DNA from: Rosa chinensis
Taxonomy: Eukaryota > Streptophyta > Magnoliopsida > Rosales > Rosaceae
Length of the DNA stretch: 64,000 bases
Assembly: GCF_002994745.2 (NCBI RefSeq)
Contig: NC_037094.1
Location: 46,575,139-46,639,138, forward strand
Reading direction: 5' to 3'
Below are positions 23,688 to 34,861 of the stretch, one piece after another (the first letter of the stretch is position 1; each line of letters opens with the position of its first letter). The notes beneath the pieces are model-generated. The model was not told the origin of the DNA. It worked only from the letters and a program-made list of their open reading frames with translations, and made no database searches. Both the position numbers and the translations under genes were made by a program.

Positions 23688-25496
23688 ATGACTAAAGGTA
23701 GCGGGGGAAACGCTGAGGAGCAAGCGGATCAATCTGCCAACCCCCATCCCACCAACCCCGCGGCTAACGTTAACTGAGCACTATTTAGCACTCTGGTCAT
23801 CCCTAGCGTGGAACCCCAGGGCTCATCCCAGGTCCCGCTGACCCAAACTACAGCGAAGGCACGACTAGGAGGTAGTCGCCGGCCTGGTCAAGATCTCGCC
23901 GCTATGTATGAGCTGGCATTGGCGGACCTCCACAAAGAGAATAGGGAGCGCGAACAAGACCGCAGAGAGAAGGCCGAGGCCCAAAAGCAGGGGGCCACGC
24001 TGATGTTAAAATTCGACGAACTGAAAAGGGTGCTGGAGGCAAACGCTAACCCAGCACAGAGCGAGCAATAGCAGAGCACCAGACGTAGTCGATCCAATAC
24101 CCGCGGATTGGTACCAGTACCAATCATACAGATGCAGGTACCGCCGAACCCACCAGAATTATTGGGAATGGGCCCACCTCCCCTGCCCCGCCTAATGATG
24201 GAACAGGAGGCGGAGTCACAACCGCACACCAACCGCTCGGCAGCTAGGGCCAGGACTGAGGGCAATCCACCTGTCCCCAGTCCAAGCAGGCCCGCTGGCG
24301 ACAGAACCTCCCTAATCCTAGAGAGGATGCAGCAATTAAAGCAAAGGCTAATCCGGGCAGAGGCAGGCACCCCAGCGCTAATCCCAAATCCGCTCTATGC
24401 GTCTAGACCATGGTCATTCACCGCTAGGATATTGCAAGCCGTCAGACCAGCATATGCAAAGACACAAAAGATGTCACATTACAGCGGCATGACTGATCCC
24501 TTCGTCCACATGGACACCTTCAAAAAAGTCACCAACAACAAAGGATTTGATGACGCCACCATCTGCCACTTGTTCAGTGAAACGTTAGACAGTGAGGCAA
24601 TGAGCTGGTTCTTTGAATGCCCACCTGGCTCCATCGACTTATTCAATGCCCTATCAAATGCTTTCCTCTCTCGGTTCATCCTGCTAGCAGCCGGACACCA
24701 CAACATAAGTCAGTTGTTCAACGTCAAGCAGGGTGCCGAGGAAATATTGAAGGCATTTGTCACCAGGTGGCGAGTGGCAGCATCTCATTGTCCCGATCTT
24801 GACAAAACAATGGGGCTAGCGGCCTTCAAGCAAGGACTACTCAAGGGGCCATTTCTATACCACCTCAATTACAATCACCCAAATGCCACATATGACCACG
24901 TCATGGGCGAGGCGGTCATCCATGCACAAGCAGAATTCATTACATATGGAGAAACCCCACTATCACCGCCAACACAAGCAAAGTCCACTCAGCCCTCCTC
25001 CAGCCACCAGGAGACTGCTAATAAAGTCTCCGCTACACCGCCAACTGACAAGAAGAGAGAGTGGCAACATGGCAACTACCAGAGCAAGCGGTAGAAGGAC
25101 CAACATTACAACAAGGGCAACCGCTCATTCCATGGGGATAATAGTAACAAACAGACAGAGTCCTTCCAGCGGTACGCAGTATTTACAGTCCTCACGGCTT
25201 CATATGAGGACATATACGACCAGTGCAAATACCAGATTCCGCCACCACACCCAAGAAAATACCCAAGGGTGGGGAAGCCTAGGAACACTGGCAAGTGGTG
25301 CAAATACCACTAGGACAGCGGTCACAACACCAACAACTGCAATGCTCTCAAAACGACTATTGAGATTTTGTACCGTGATGGCAAGATGGAACAATTCAAG
25401 GTGCGCCAACCACCACCCGTGGTAGCCAACATCGAACCCATGCGCCGCATCAACACCATCGACGGAGTGCTCCAATCACCAATATGTCTCATAGGG
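23688..25496 (+). pseudogene. gypsy gag with in-frame stops
   Basis: The frame starts at ATG 23688 (MTKGSGGNAEEQADQ) and continues in one phase to about 25496. It is broken by TGA 23775, TAG 24069, TAG 25092 and one more TAG in the knuckle near 25312. The central part, DPFVHMDTFKKVTNNKG ... AMSWFFECPPGSIDLFNALS, is the retrotransposon gag (PF03732-type) core. The C-terminal zinc-finger-like segment reads WCKYH.DSGHNTNNC, with one residue replaced by a stop. This protein would form the capsid-like particle. The reading frame is otherwise well kept, so the stops are probably not very old. Confidence 0.88.
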
Positions 25497-28440
25497 TGAG
25501 AAAGTGCTATGCACGCACTAACCACCCCAAAGAAATTTGCAACATCCGCTATGAGAGATACGCCAAACTCCCAAAGTCTGGTTGGGAACCCATCACCTTC
25601 TCGGAGGAGGAGGAGAGCGGAGTGCATCTCCCCCACGACGACCCATTCTTGATTGACACCATGCTCGACAGGTGGTCAGTGGAAAGGGTCTTGGTTGACA
25701 GCGGATTCGCTGTCAATGTCATCTTCAATGACTGCTACAACCAACTCCAGCGGAACAAAAAATTGCTCCAAGATAATGAGCCCCTGCTCAGCTTCTTCGA
25801 CAATGTCACGCAACCGCTAGGTTCTGATTACATGCACCTGGTCATCGGCACCAGTCCATGTACGGCGGAAATTCATACAGAGTTCATTGTTGTCGACTGT
25901 TTCAGTTTGTACAATGCCATCATTCATCGACCAACACTCAACAAACTTAAGTGCATCATAGCTGGTTACATGCTCCTCATGAAGTTCCCTATGCCTAACG
26001 GCACAGGCTGTGTAAGGGGAACCCAGCAGCTAGCACGGGAGTGTTATTCAAGAACTGTGGCTCGATCAACACGACGACATGAGATCCTCACGGTGGGAAA
26101 CCATGTGCCAGCGGCCAATATTTTTGAGGATCCTAGGGACGACGAGGAGAAATATGTGAGAAAGGAGCCTGTCAACCCAGAAACATCCTTGAGGGTTATC
26201 AGCATCTCCGACGACCATCTTGAGTGGACAGTCCGCATCGGCACTCAGCTAGACCTAGAGGTAGCAGCTGAACTCACACAGTTTCTACGTGACAACGCCG
26301 CCGTCTTTGCATGGTCCTACAACGATATGCCGGGCATCTCCCTTGAGATCATCACACACAAGTTGAGTATCAAACCTTCCTATCCTATGAAGCAGCGGCG
26401 TAGGGCCTTCGATGAAGAGAGATATCGCGCAATAGGGGGAGAGGTCACCAAACTTCAGAACATTGGGTTCATCCGCCAAGTTAATTACCCTCAGTGGATT
26501 TCCAACTTGGTCATGGTCAAGAAGCCCAGCGGAAAGTGGCGGATGTGTGTTGACTTCAAGAGTCTTAACAAGGCATGCCTAAAGGATAGCTTCCCGCTAC
26601 CCCGCATTGATCAACTGGTCGATGGAATTGCCGGACACGAATTGCTCAGCATGATGGATGCCTTCTCTGGATATAATCAGATCAAGATGCACCCCGGTGA
26701 CCAGGAATGCACCACCTTCACTACCAACAAGGGCCTATACTGCTACAATGTCATGCCTTTCGGTTTGAAGAATGCCGGCGCAACCTATCAGTTGTTGATG
26801 AACGCCATGTTCACAGAACATCTTGGCAAGATAATAGAGGTATACGTGGATGACATGTTAGTTAAAAGCATCAAGGCTAATGGACACGTGGCAAACCTCA
26901 GAATCATATTCGCCATTCTCTTGGCTTATGACATTCGCTTCAACCCAGAAAAATGTTTCTTTGGCGTCACCTTCAGCAAATTTCTGGGCTACATCGTCAG
27001 TGAACGGGGCATAGAGGCCAATCCTGATAAGGTGCAGGCCATCCTCAACATGAAGGCTCCGGAATGGAAGGTGCACATTCAGAGCCTCCAGGGCAAACTA
27101 ACCGCCCTCTCTTAGTTCATCTCCAGACTCACTGACAGGTGCCTCCCATTTTTCAAAGTTCTAAAGAGGACCCAAAAGAAGGTAATTGACTAGACACCAG
27201 ATTGTGAGGCGGTATTCCAGAGCTTGAAGGAATACTTGGCATCAGTCCCACTTCTTTCCATTCCTGTACCGGGGGAGGTACTGTACATCTACTTGGCGGT
27301 ATCCCCATCAGCGGTAAGCTGCGCCATTGTGCTGCGAGAGGGCCAAGAGGAGCTCCTCGTATTCTACGCTGGCAGAGGCATGAATGGTGCGGAGAAAAGA
27401 TATACCCCCCTAGAGCAGCTCGCTCTCGCACTCATTGTCTCCGCTAGACTCCCCCGCCAATACTTTCAGGCCCACACCATTCATGTCTTAACAAACCAAC
27501 CGCTGAAGCAGGTAATGCAAAACCCTGAGCACTCTGGGGGCCTCAGCAAGTGGGCCATAGAACTCAGCGAGTTCGACATCGAATACAAGCCAAGGATCGC
27601 CATGAAAGGCCAGGCAGTGGCAGATTTCATCGCTGACCTCACCGAGCGTCAGGATGAACCCAACTTAGGGACACAAGAGGCCATCACAGAATTGGTAATA
27701 GCTGAGGAGCCAGCCCCCCAGCAGCAGTCAAACTGGAACCTCCATGTAGACGACTCAGCATGTGCCAAGGCCTGCTGCGCCAAAGTCATCTTGACGGGAC
27801 CAGGGGGACTAAACGTGGAATACGCGTTAAAATTCAATTTCAAAGCCTCAAACAACATGGCGGAGTATGAAGCGCTCATTACCGGCTTACTCTTCGCCAT
27901 TGACTTAGGAGTTGACAGTGTCAACATATTCAACGACTCTCAACTAGTCGTTAACCAGGTCAACAATAGCTTCCAAGCCAAGGACCAGCAGTTAGTGGCA
28001 TACTTGGGGTACGTCAAGACACTACTCAAAAAATTCAAATTTCACACCATCACACAGATTCCCAGGGAAAAGAACGCCAAGGCTGATTCACTAGCAAGAC
28101 TAGTAACCGCCCAACCACACCAAAGTCCAGCGGACACAAGGGTGGAGTGCCTTGACAAACCAAGCATCACCAAAACCCTGGTGGAAATCTTCAATATTGA
28201 AGTCAATCTCAGCTGGATGGATGAAATCAAAGAGTACAAACATAATGGAACACTGCCCATTGACAAGATCGAGGCAAGGCAACTTAAGCAGAGGGCAACC
28301 GGCTTTAACATCCAGAATGGCAAGCTTTACCGCCAAGGGTTCACCCATCCCAACCTCCGGTGCCTGACCCCAGAGGAGGGAAAGATCGTTCTTGCCATGA
28401 TACACGCCGAGGAATGTGGAAACCACTCGGGCTCCAGGTC
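25484..28440 (+). pseudogene. gypsy pol: protease, reverse transcriptase, two RNase H domains, truncated integrase
   Basis: The frame is shifted relative to gag. The protease motif is RVLVDSGFAVNVIF (DSG in place of the usual D[TN]GS). Reverse transcriptase follows: KWRMCVDFKSLNKA, MPFGLKNAGATYQ and the catalytic IEVYVDDMLVK (YVDD), near 26840-26870. In-frame TAG codons lie at 27113 and 27191. The connection/RNase H region (27224-27650) is followed by a second RNase H (WNLHVDDSAC..., SNNMAEYEALITGL, FNDSQLVVNQV, 27730-28100), the Tat-type duplication. The integrase zinc-binding region begins (MIHAEECGNHSGSRSLE) but breaks off at about 28440. The DDE core is missing, probably by deletion. In an active element pol copies the RNA into DNA and integrates it. 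Confidence 0.9.
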
Positions 28441-28870
28441 TCTAGAGTTTGACTCTGAGAGATTTTGTCCTATCTCTAGTTCCCAAAGTCCCGAAGGTGT
28501 GCTCTAATTGTCTAAGCACCCAACTGAAAGGAAAGTCGGAACCACAATTAGTACATGTGAAAATTAATAGCAACTTTCTTGGTCCTGGCGGGAGCAACAG
28601 CAGCTTGGCTCTTACCGATAGGCCCTTGTTTGGCGCCACCGCCAATCTCCCTTTCCGCCTGGCCAGAGGGAGGGAGCTATGAGTGGTGGGGCATGTGTAG
28701 CACCACTGGAGTTTCTGAAGGGGTCACCGCCAGGGTCTACGGGTCGACGGTGGTCTGCTGCGTAGCCAGTCCAGCAACGTATATGCCCTCCAGGAAATCA
28801 TCCAACTCCGCTCGCTCCATGGATTTTTCAAACGCCTCCCGACTAGCTTTGTTACCCGGCGGCGAATCTG
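28441..28870 (+). other. Junction region after the integrase deletion
   Basis: The pol frame turns into unrelated sequence at about 28440 and no conserved integrase motif follows. I see no other coding signal on the plus strand here. It joins the truncated pol to the antisense-ORF region. Confidence 0.5.
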
Positions 28871-30060
28871 AACAATAACATTAGTCAACATGGAACACAT
28901 AGTAAGAGGACAAGTAGGCGGGGAAAATGCTTACCAACGGCGCGTGTCAGCCTCAGATTGACCAACAACTCCCACCTGGTGAGCAGACGAAGATCGAGCA
29001 GGTTGCGATTCTGCCAATAGCCTTTTATCCTCTCTACGCAGCACTGCTCTTCACGATTCAAAGTAAAGCGAAGACCCACTGCACATAAAAACGAAGCAAT
29101 GATTAGGAAAAGGCAACATACATGCATATCATTCAAGAAATTCCCGCCAACTGTGGTCAGTGGCAACTACTAACAACCTCAGATTGGCTGGAACTCCAAC
29201 TTAATCCTATGCGTCGGTGCCTCGTCATTCACTCTGACGTCATATTCCCACCCCGAGGTCACCACACAAAAGGTCACCCGCTAGGGAGACATCGAATCTT
29301 TCAAATTCTCTATCAGCTTGGGTGCCCCCTGTCGGTGAGTGAGGTTCACCTGTCCACTACACTCTTATCGCCTCACGCAGACAAGTTTGTAGAAATGCAG
29401 CACCTCCGCCATGGTCGGCCCTTCGCACCCAGATAGACACCAAAGAGAATTCAACACTAGCAGCAACTGCCACATATTAGGGCAAATTTGCTTGAAGGTG
29501 AGGTCAAACTCGCATACCAGGATCTGAAGGTTGGGGAGTAGCAGAGAGGTGACACCTTAGCTGAATATGGCCTTGTGAATGGCAGTGTACCCCTCAAGCA
29601 GAACAGAGGCTCTCTCATCAGTGTTTGGTAGAAGCAACTTTACCACACCAGGCAACCAAAATACACGCTTGACTCGATTGATGGCGGCAGCAGTCATTGG
29701 CCCTCCCGCCTCATCAATCGCAATACTGTCTTAGAGGACCCATGCTGACTCAACGTCTTCTTTGCCAGCCTCTCCCTCACCAGCAGAGCAGCTAGCAGCG
29801 CTATTGCTCGCTAGCCTCTCCTCACGCCTTTGGCTGGCGGCAGCATCCTCCCTCTCCCTAGAACTCTCTAGACGCCCTGCACGACCCATCGCAACGTCCG
29901 CAGGTATGGTCTGTAGTGGCTTGATGTCTAGCGGGTTAGACAGTGAGGTTCCTGCGGGGGCGGACAGACGCAACTAGTCAATAAACATCCTATCCACCAC
30001 GCTGAGGGACACGTCAGACCCGGAATCCTCATTGCTCGAGATCTCTATGACGCTAGCCAT
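28870..30060 (-). pseudogene. Antisense ORF of the Tat-type element, degenerate
   Basis: On the minus strand an ATG at 30060 opens MASVIEISSNEDSGSDVSLS. After a stop (TAG at about 29977) the same frame runs on through an acidic, Ser/Ala-rich part. It is broken again at about 29731 and continues DSIAIDEAGGPMTAAAINRV and LLLPNTDERASVLLEGYTAI. Tat/Ogre elements often carry an extra ORF in antisense between pol and the 3' LTR, and position and orientation match that. The product's function is not established; I see no clear catalytic motif. Several stops show that it is no longer intact. The left boundary is approximate. Confidence 0.6.
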
Positions 30061-30819
30061 CACAAACCCTAAAACCCAGGCCAGTTAGTTTAACATCGAT
30101 CTAAGCTATCCCCATGCCAGTTTTCAGTCAAGAACATCTAGAAAGACAAAAGCCAAAAATACCAAAACAAGAACAAAACGCACACTCAAAACCCAGATTC
30201 GACCATCACAAACCCCAACCCCCTGTCAAACACCTACACCAATCCCCAAAACCCATTCTAGACCCTCAAACACACCGGGGAATAACAAACCTCAATTCAA
30301 ATAGCAAAAGCAAAAACTAACAAGTAAAAACCCAATCAAGCAGGGACGAGGTTCAGGCTACGTTCAAGGAAGGAAACTCTGGTGCGTTCGGGGATACTCG
30401 TCTTCGCCTCAGGAAGTCTTTGTCATCCAAAGATTGATAACTTTACAGAATGGAAGAATCTTCTTCTCAGATCTCAGGGCAAGGCTTGAAGACGACTATG
30501 TTAGTTCAAAGTGTGAAGTGCTAAACCACTCGGTTTCCTTCTCTTTTATGTCAACATCAAACAAATCTAAGTCGTCCGCTGAAAACGACATCTCACGACA
30601 GCCGCACACATGCCCCACGATCGCACTTACTCTCCGGATTAACTCGCCTCGGTTACAAAATCAAAAATTACTCGCATTAATGGCAAGGAGACGGGCGTAC
30701 TGTGGGGACGTTATTCCACATGCTAACCCAGTAAATGTTGACCACTTGTCGAACGCCGTCAGACGAAGCGTCTATCCGAAGTAACCGTCAAAAGGCAGGC
30801 ACACCAATCTTCGAGACAG

Positions 30820-31270
30820 TCTCCGCTTAGCGTAATTCTGCTAGCGGAACTTCTCCCTTTTCATCTTACAAGTGAGAATCTCCGCTACGCACAACTCCGC
30901 TAGCGGAACTTCTCCCTTTTTCATCTTGCCGGTGAGAGTCTCTGCTAAGCGCAACTCCGCTAGCGGAACTTCTCCCTTTTTCATCTTGCAAGTGAGAGTC
31001 TCCGCTAAGGGCAACTCCGCTAGCTAAACTTTTCCCTTTTTCATCTTGCAAGTGAGTCTCCGCTAAGCACAACTCCGCTAGCGGAACTTCTCCCTTTTTC
31101 ATCTTGCAAGTGAGACTTCGCTAAGCACAACTCCGCTAGCGGAACTTCTCCCTTTTTCATCTTGCAAGTGAGAGTCTCCGCTAAGCGCAACTCCGCTAGC
31201 GGAACTTCTCCCTCTGCATCTTGCAAGCGAGTCCCCGCTACGGGCAACTCTACTAGTGGAACTTCTCCGC
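30820..31270 (+). repeat. Minisatellite of eight units of 57-60 bp in the gypsy 3' region
   Basis: Units start at about 30821, 30880, 30940, 31000, 31058, 31116, 31176 and 31233. The consensus contains CTCCGCTAAGCGCAACTCC, then GCTAGCGGAACTTCTCCC and TTTTTCATCTTGCAAGTGAG. Most units carry the 12-bp perfect palindrome TCCGCTAGCGGA. The array lies between the antisense ORF and the 3' LTR, where Tat-lineage elements commonly carry tandem repeats. Edge units are the most diverged. Confidence 0.93.
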
Positions 31271-31804
31271 CGAATGCAATATGACGCACGGATCTTAAAA
31301 CCAGGTCCCTGTGACACTTTTAAACCGCTCCCCATCAGCGGCGGGATGTCTGCCAACGACGCTTCAGGAGGCGACACTTCAGGAGCCAACGCCTCACTCT
31401 AAATACGACCGCCACGCGGCATTGCAGTCAAGCAATGTTTCCCCCGAAATAAGTAAGGGGACATGTCGACAGTCTTCGACGGCCTTGATCAGGCCCGTTG
31501 ACCCCCGACACTAGGGTATCAAAGATTGGGCTCGCTACCCAACACCCTCTGCTCAGCGCAGCTTCCCCTCGACAAACAATATACCGACCAAACGGAGGTC
31601 TATCTTCGCTGGGGAGTGGGGGACTCCCTGGGGAGCCTAGCATGGGCCTACCCGAAAGGGTATAAAGTGTTTTCTCAGTAAGTCCATGGTTGACAATGCA
31701 CTGACGCTAATTATGCTCTTGCAGGTCTAGCGGAAGTAACGCTTCAAACCGCTAGGCAACTCCCCAACCAAGATTGCCCTCCTTGACTGGGGACTTGGGG
31801 GACT
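31271..31804 (+). other. gypsy 3' untranslated region and polypurine tract
   Basis: No coding signal is seen. The last bases, GACTGGGGACTTGGGGGACT (31785-31804), form the polypurine tract that primes plus-strand synthesis, directly before the 3' LTR. Confidence 0.75.
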
Positions 31805-32275
31805 TGTACTTACATGAGCATTTGCAAGCATAATTAGCTATAAATGAGCCACGCTCATGTTAACACCAGCGGTACCAACTACCGCCAACGCTATGACCTA
31901 CGGAATCACCGCCAAATCACCGCTAACGCGCCGCGCTAAAGCAGCATCAGAAGCTCCATAAACTGGGAACGATCAGGTCCCACATCAAAAACAAGGAAGA
32001 GGTCAGCCTCTTCCTCACCTATAAAAGGTTCTCTCCTCTCGCTCCTCATTAATTATGCATTCACTACTTACCTACTGTTATTCTGTCAACATAAATACAT
32101 TGACTAACTTAGGCATCAGAGAAGAGAAGACCGCCCAGCGCGGTCTCCCTCTGACGCCGCTTTGTATTTCATTTGACAGGTAGCGGAAGCTCTGAGAACA
32201 CTGCAAGTAGCAGTCCGCCCATCGGACCCGTGTTAACAAAGGCTTGGGCTACCGCTCAAATCTTAAACATTAATA
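31805..32275 (+). repeat. 3' LTR of the gypsy element
   Basis: It starts TGTACTTACATGAGC like the 5' LTR and ends CATTAATA, where the 5' copy has TATTAACA, so the terminal CA has changed to TA. TATAAAAG lies at 32020-32027. It is shorter than the 5' LTR by an internal deletion of about 45 bp. The duplication TAAAT follows at 32276-32280. Confidence 0.93.
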
Positions 32276-32500
32276 TAAATATAGAAAGCCAGATGATGTT
32301 CTCTATAATTTAAAATATTTTATGCAATTTATAAATATATTTAAACTATTTAATCTTCATTTAAAAATAATATAAATGCAAAACTAGCTACAATAGAGAG
32401 CACTGATGCAGACATATTTCTAAAGTGGCTAGCTAAAATGACTTTTTAGCTATTTTAGCTAAAATTTGACTAAAAAATGACTAGCAATTCTAGAGATGCT

Positions 32501-32760
32501 TTTATATCATCGCAATAACATATTCATCTCCCACACATATTAATTCTTTTTTTTTCCCTTTCTCGACTTGTTTTGTTTAAAATTCACTATAAATCAATTT
32601 CGGTAGATGTTTGCTGATGTTCATTTGTTTTTCTGTTCTTATTTCTATTAATTTCGACTCTTCAAGTTGATTTCGAGAATCAGCACCTTAATAGTCGGCT
32701 CAACTCGAACTTATTTTCACTTTTTATTTTATTTTATTTTATTTTTAAAATATTTTACTT
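32501..32760. repeat. Repeat R, copy A (right end, separated by insertions)
   Basis: ATATTCATCTCCCACACATATTAATTC, TTTGCTGATGT and ATAGTCGGCTC match the corresponding parts of the other R copies at about 33926-34140, 34420-34620 and 35790-35990. It resumes the copy interrupted at 22610. Confidence 0.7.
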
Positions 32761-33099
32761 TTATTATTGGTTTTGTTGGAGAGAAAAATAAACTATGTAT
32801 AACAAACAACCTATTACTTTAATTATTGAGCACTTTCGAGTCACCTTCCACATTTCATCATCTCTTGTAGCTATTTCGAAGAGATTGAACGAAACCTTCA
32901 TTTACCAATGTTAAAAGTTTAATTAGTGGAACAGCATCTTAAACTACATAATGGAGGACACATTTGGATGTCTATGTGACAACAAACGTAACTGCTTGAT
33001 GTTATGCCTCGTAACAAGAGAGCTTTTGTCCCACCCAAAATTTACTTAAACTCCCATTTATTGCTTAATCCAAAGTAAAAATCGTTGGATCTTGTCTGT
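32761..33099. other. AT-rich spacer between R copies
   Basis: No gene or recognisable element seen. Confidence 0.4.
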
Positions 33100-34625
33100 G
33101 TTGGTCTCTATCTTAGGCATGCCATATGGAATCTATATATAGTAGCCAGCCAAAGGGAAAAATGTGAAAGCAGCTACTTTGACCAAAACAAAACGAAATC
33201 GTCACGACACGGCAACAAACCGAGTCGAACGGCAAAAATCAAATAAGTGGGGAAGTGGCATTCCTTCATTTTTTGTCGTGTAATAAGTTAACTCCGCTCT
33301 ACATGGTTGCGTTGCTTCTAGGATCATTCCACTTTTGTTGGCAATATGATGATTATGGATCCAACTTGTCGACAAAATAAAACACACACACACAAAAGTA
33401 CAAGTCATACTACTAGGCATGCATTTCAATTTCATGCTAGCTACTTTACTAGTGTACTCTATTTCCTTCACAGATCATTTTATTCATTTTCATCGTCTCT
33501 CGTGATCTTAACTAAAATTATTGAAGATTATGTTTATTTATCCTTTCGTTAGTTATTTTTTTCTTGCTTGATTTTACTATGTCTCCATAGAATGCGTGAA
33601 TCGATAACTACGTTACAAGAAAATCAATATAGAGATATGATGAAAACTATAAACCTAGTCACTTTGCCACGCTTTGTGTAAAATTCATTATAAATCGCTT
33701 TCGGTAGATATTTGCTGATGTGCATTTCTTTTTCCGTTCGTATTTCTATTACTTTCGACTCTTCAAGTTAATTTCGAGAGTCAACACCTTAATAGTCGGC
33801 TCGACTTGAACTTATTTTCACATTTTATTTTATTTTATTTTTAAAAATGGTCTTATCTTCACATTTTTACCGTAGAGTAAAAATGGTGTCGTTTGTGAGC
33901 AGATAAGATTCTCCTAGATAGATAGATGTAGCCATATTCATCTCCCACACATATTAATTTTTTTTTTCTTTCTTAGCTTATTTTACGTAAAATTCATTAT
34001 AAATCGCTTTCGGTAGATATTTGCTGATGTGCATTTTTTTTTCCGTTCTTATTTCTATTACTTTCGACTCTTCAAGTTAATTTCAAGAGTCAACACCTTA
34101 ATAGTCGGCTCGACTCGAACTTATTTTCACTTTTTATTTTATTTTATTTTTAAAAAAGAATCTTATCTTCACATTTTTACCGTGGAGTAAAAATAGTGTC
34201 GTTTGTTAGTCATCAATGCTAGTTAATTGATACAATCTTGCTGGGATGATCCTAAATTCGACTCAAAGACAATTAACGGTTGTGCCATAATAAAATGTGA
34301 ACTAAATAGTTGCTTTCATTCTTCAATCAATACACGTGATTCACTTTCGAACTTTTTACATAAAAAATTGCTTATCAATACATTCTTATCAAAGCAGAAT
34401 AAACTTTCACATCACGATAACATATTCATCTCCCACACATATTAATTCTTTTTTTTTCTTTCTTAACTTATTTTGCGTAAAATTCATTATAAATCGCTTT
34501 CGAAAGATATTTGTTGATGTGCATTTCTTTTTTCGTTCTTATTTCTATTATTTTCGACTCTTTAAGTTAATTTCGAGAGTCAACACCTTAATAGTCGGCT
34601 CGACTCAAACTTATTTTCACATTTT
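33100..34625. repeat. Repeat R, copy B with internal rearrangements
   Basis: 33100-33672 matches 20590-21195 (GGTCTCTATCTTAGGC ... GCCACGCTTT), then jumps to the GTAAAATTCATTATAAATCG module. A second copy of that module follows at about 33926-34208. A third piece, 34209-34625, begins at the ATCAATGCTAGTTAATTG module. It contains the empty site (34274-34276) for the Harbinger-like element of copy A. The block is therefore a rearranged head-to-tail set of partial copies. Confidence 0.75.
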
Positions 34626-34784
34626 GGAGGATACAATCCAAGCTATGGGGCAAGGCCTTTAAGAAGACTCATAGTGAGACTCTTGGAGGATAACCTGGCC
34701 TTGAAGATCCTGGCAGGGGAAGTCAAAGAGGACGACTTGGTAGTTGCAGATATTCATTCTGATGGCAATGTGTCGTTCTCCTGA
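34626..34784 (+). pseudogene. Captured gene fragment: C-terminus of a Clp (Hsp100) ATPase
   Basis: An open stretch reads [20 protein letters not shown], then [16 protein letters not shown] and HSDGNVSFS, before an in-frame TGA at 34782-34784. YGARPLRR is the conserved arginine-rich motif of the C-terminal (D2 small) domain of Clp/Hsp100 ATPases; the run to SDGNV is closest to chloroplast ClpC. Only about 53 codons are present. No start, intron or other Clp domain adjoins, and repeat R sequence lies on both sides. It is therefore a fragment moved here, not a gene. It could not act as an ATPase. Confidence 0.85.
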
Positions 34785-34861
34785 ATCTCGAATTTTTTGC
34801 ATATATGATTAGCTAGAATAGATCTAATGCTTCTAATGTCAATCTATCAGCAGCATAGTTC

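Larger units (their letters stand above)
23114..32275 (+). mobile_element. Ty3/gypsy LTR retrotransposon, Tat-like, complete ends but defective
   Basis: LTRs are 23114-23631 and 31805-32275, with a perfect 5-bp target duplication TAAAT at 23109-23113 and 32276-32280. The internal order is PBS, gag, protease, reverse transcriptase, RNase H, a second (archaeal-type) RNase H, a truncated integrase, an antisense ORF region, a 60-bp minisatellite, the polypurine tract and the 3' LTR. The second RNase H, the antisense ORF and tandem repeats upstream of the 3' LTR are hallmarks of the Tat lineage. Stops in gag and pol and the missing integrase core make it non-autonomous. Confidence 0.93.
23009..32500. 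mobile_element. MITE, copy 2 of the dimer, split by the gypsy element
   Basis: The left part, 23009-23113, matches copy 1 (AGAGCATGTTTAGC, AGCAGCTGCACCA, CTCACTCCTAAAT). The right part, 32276-32500, resumes at the same point (TAAATATAGAAAGCC versus TAAATATAGAGAGCG in copy 1) and runs to TCTAGAGATGCTTTT. The 9.16 kb between is the gypsy retrotransposon. Confidence 0.85.

Noticed and set aside
23688..28440. Stop codons in gypsy gag/pol as programmed readthrough sites
   Set aside because: There are several, in unrelated positions, one replacing a residue inside a zinc-knuckle segment; decay is the simpler explanation.
30820..31270. Regular repeats that might suggest a CRISPR array
   Set aside because: Units are contiguous and similar along their whole length with no variable spacers, in a plant retrotransposon; it is a minisatellite.
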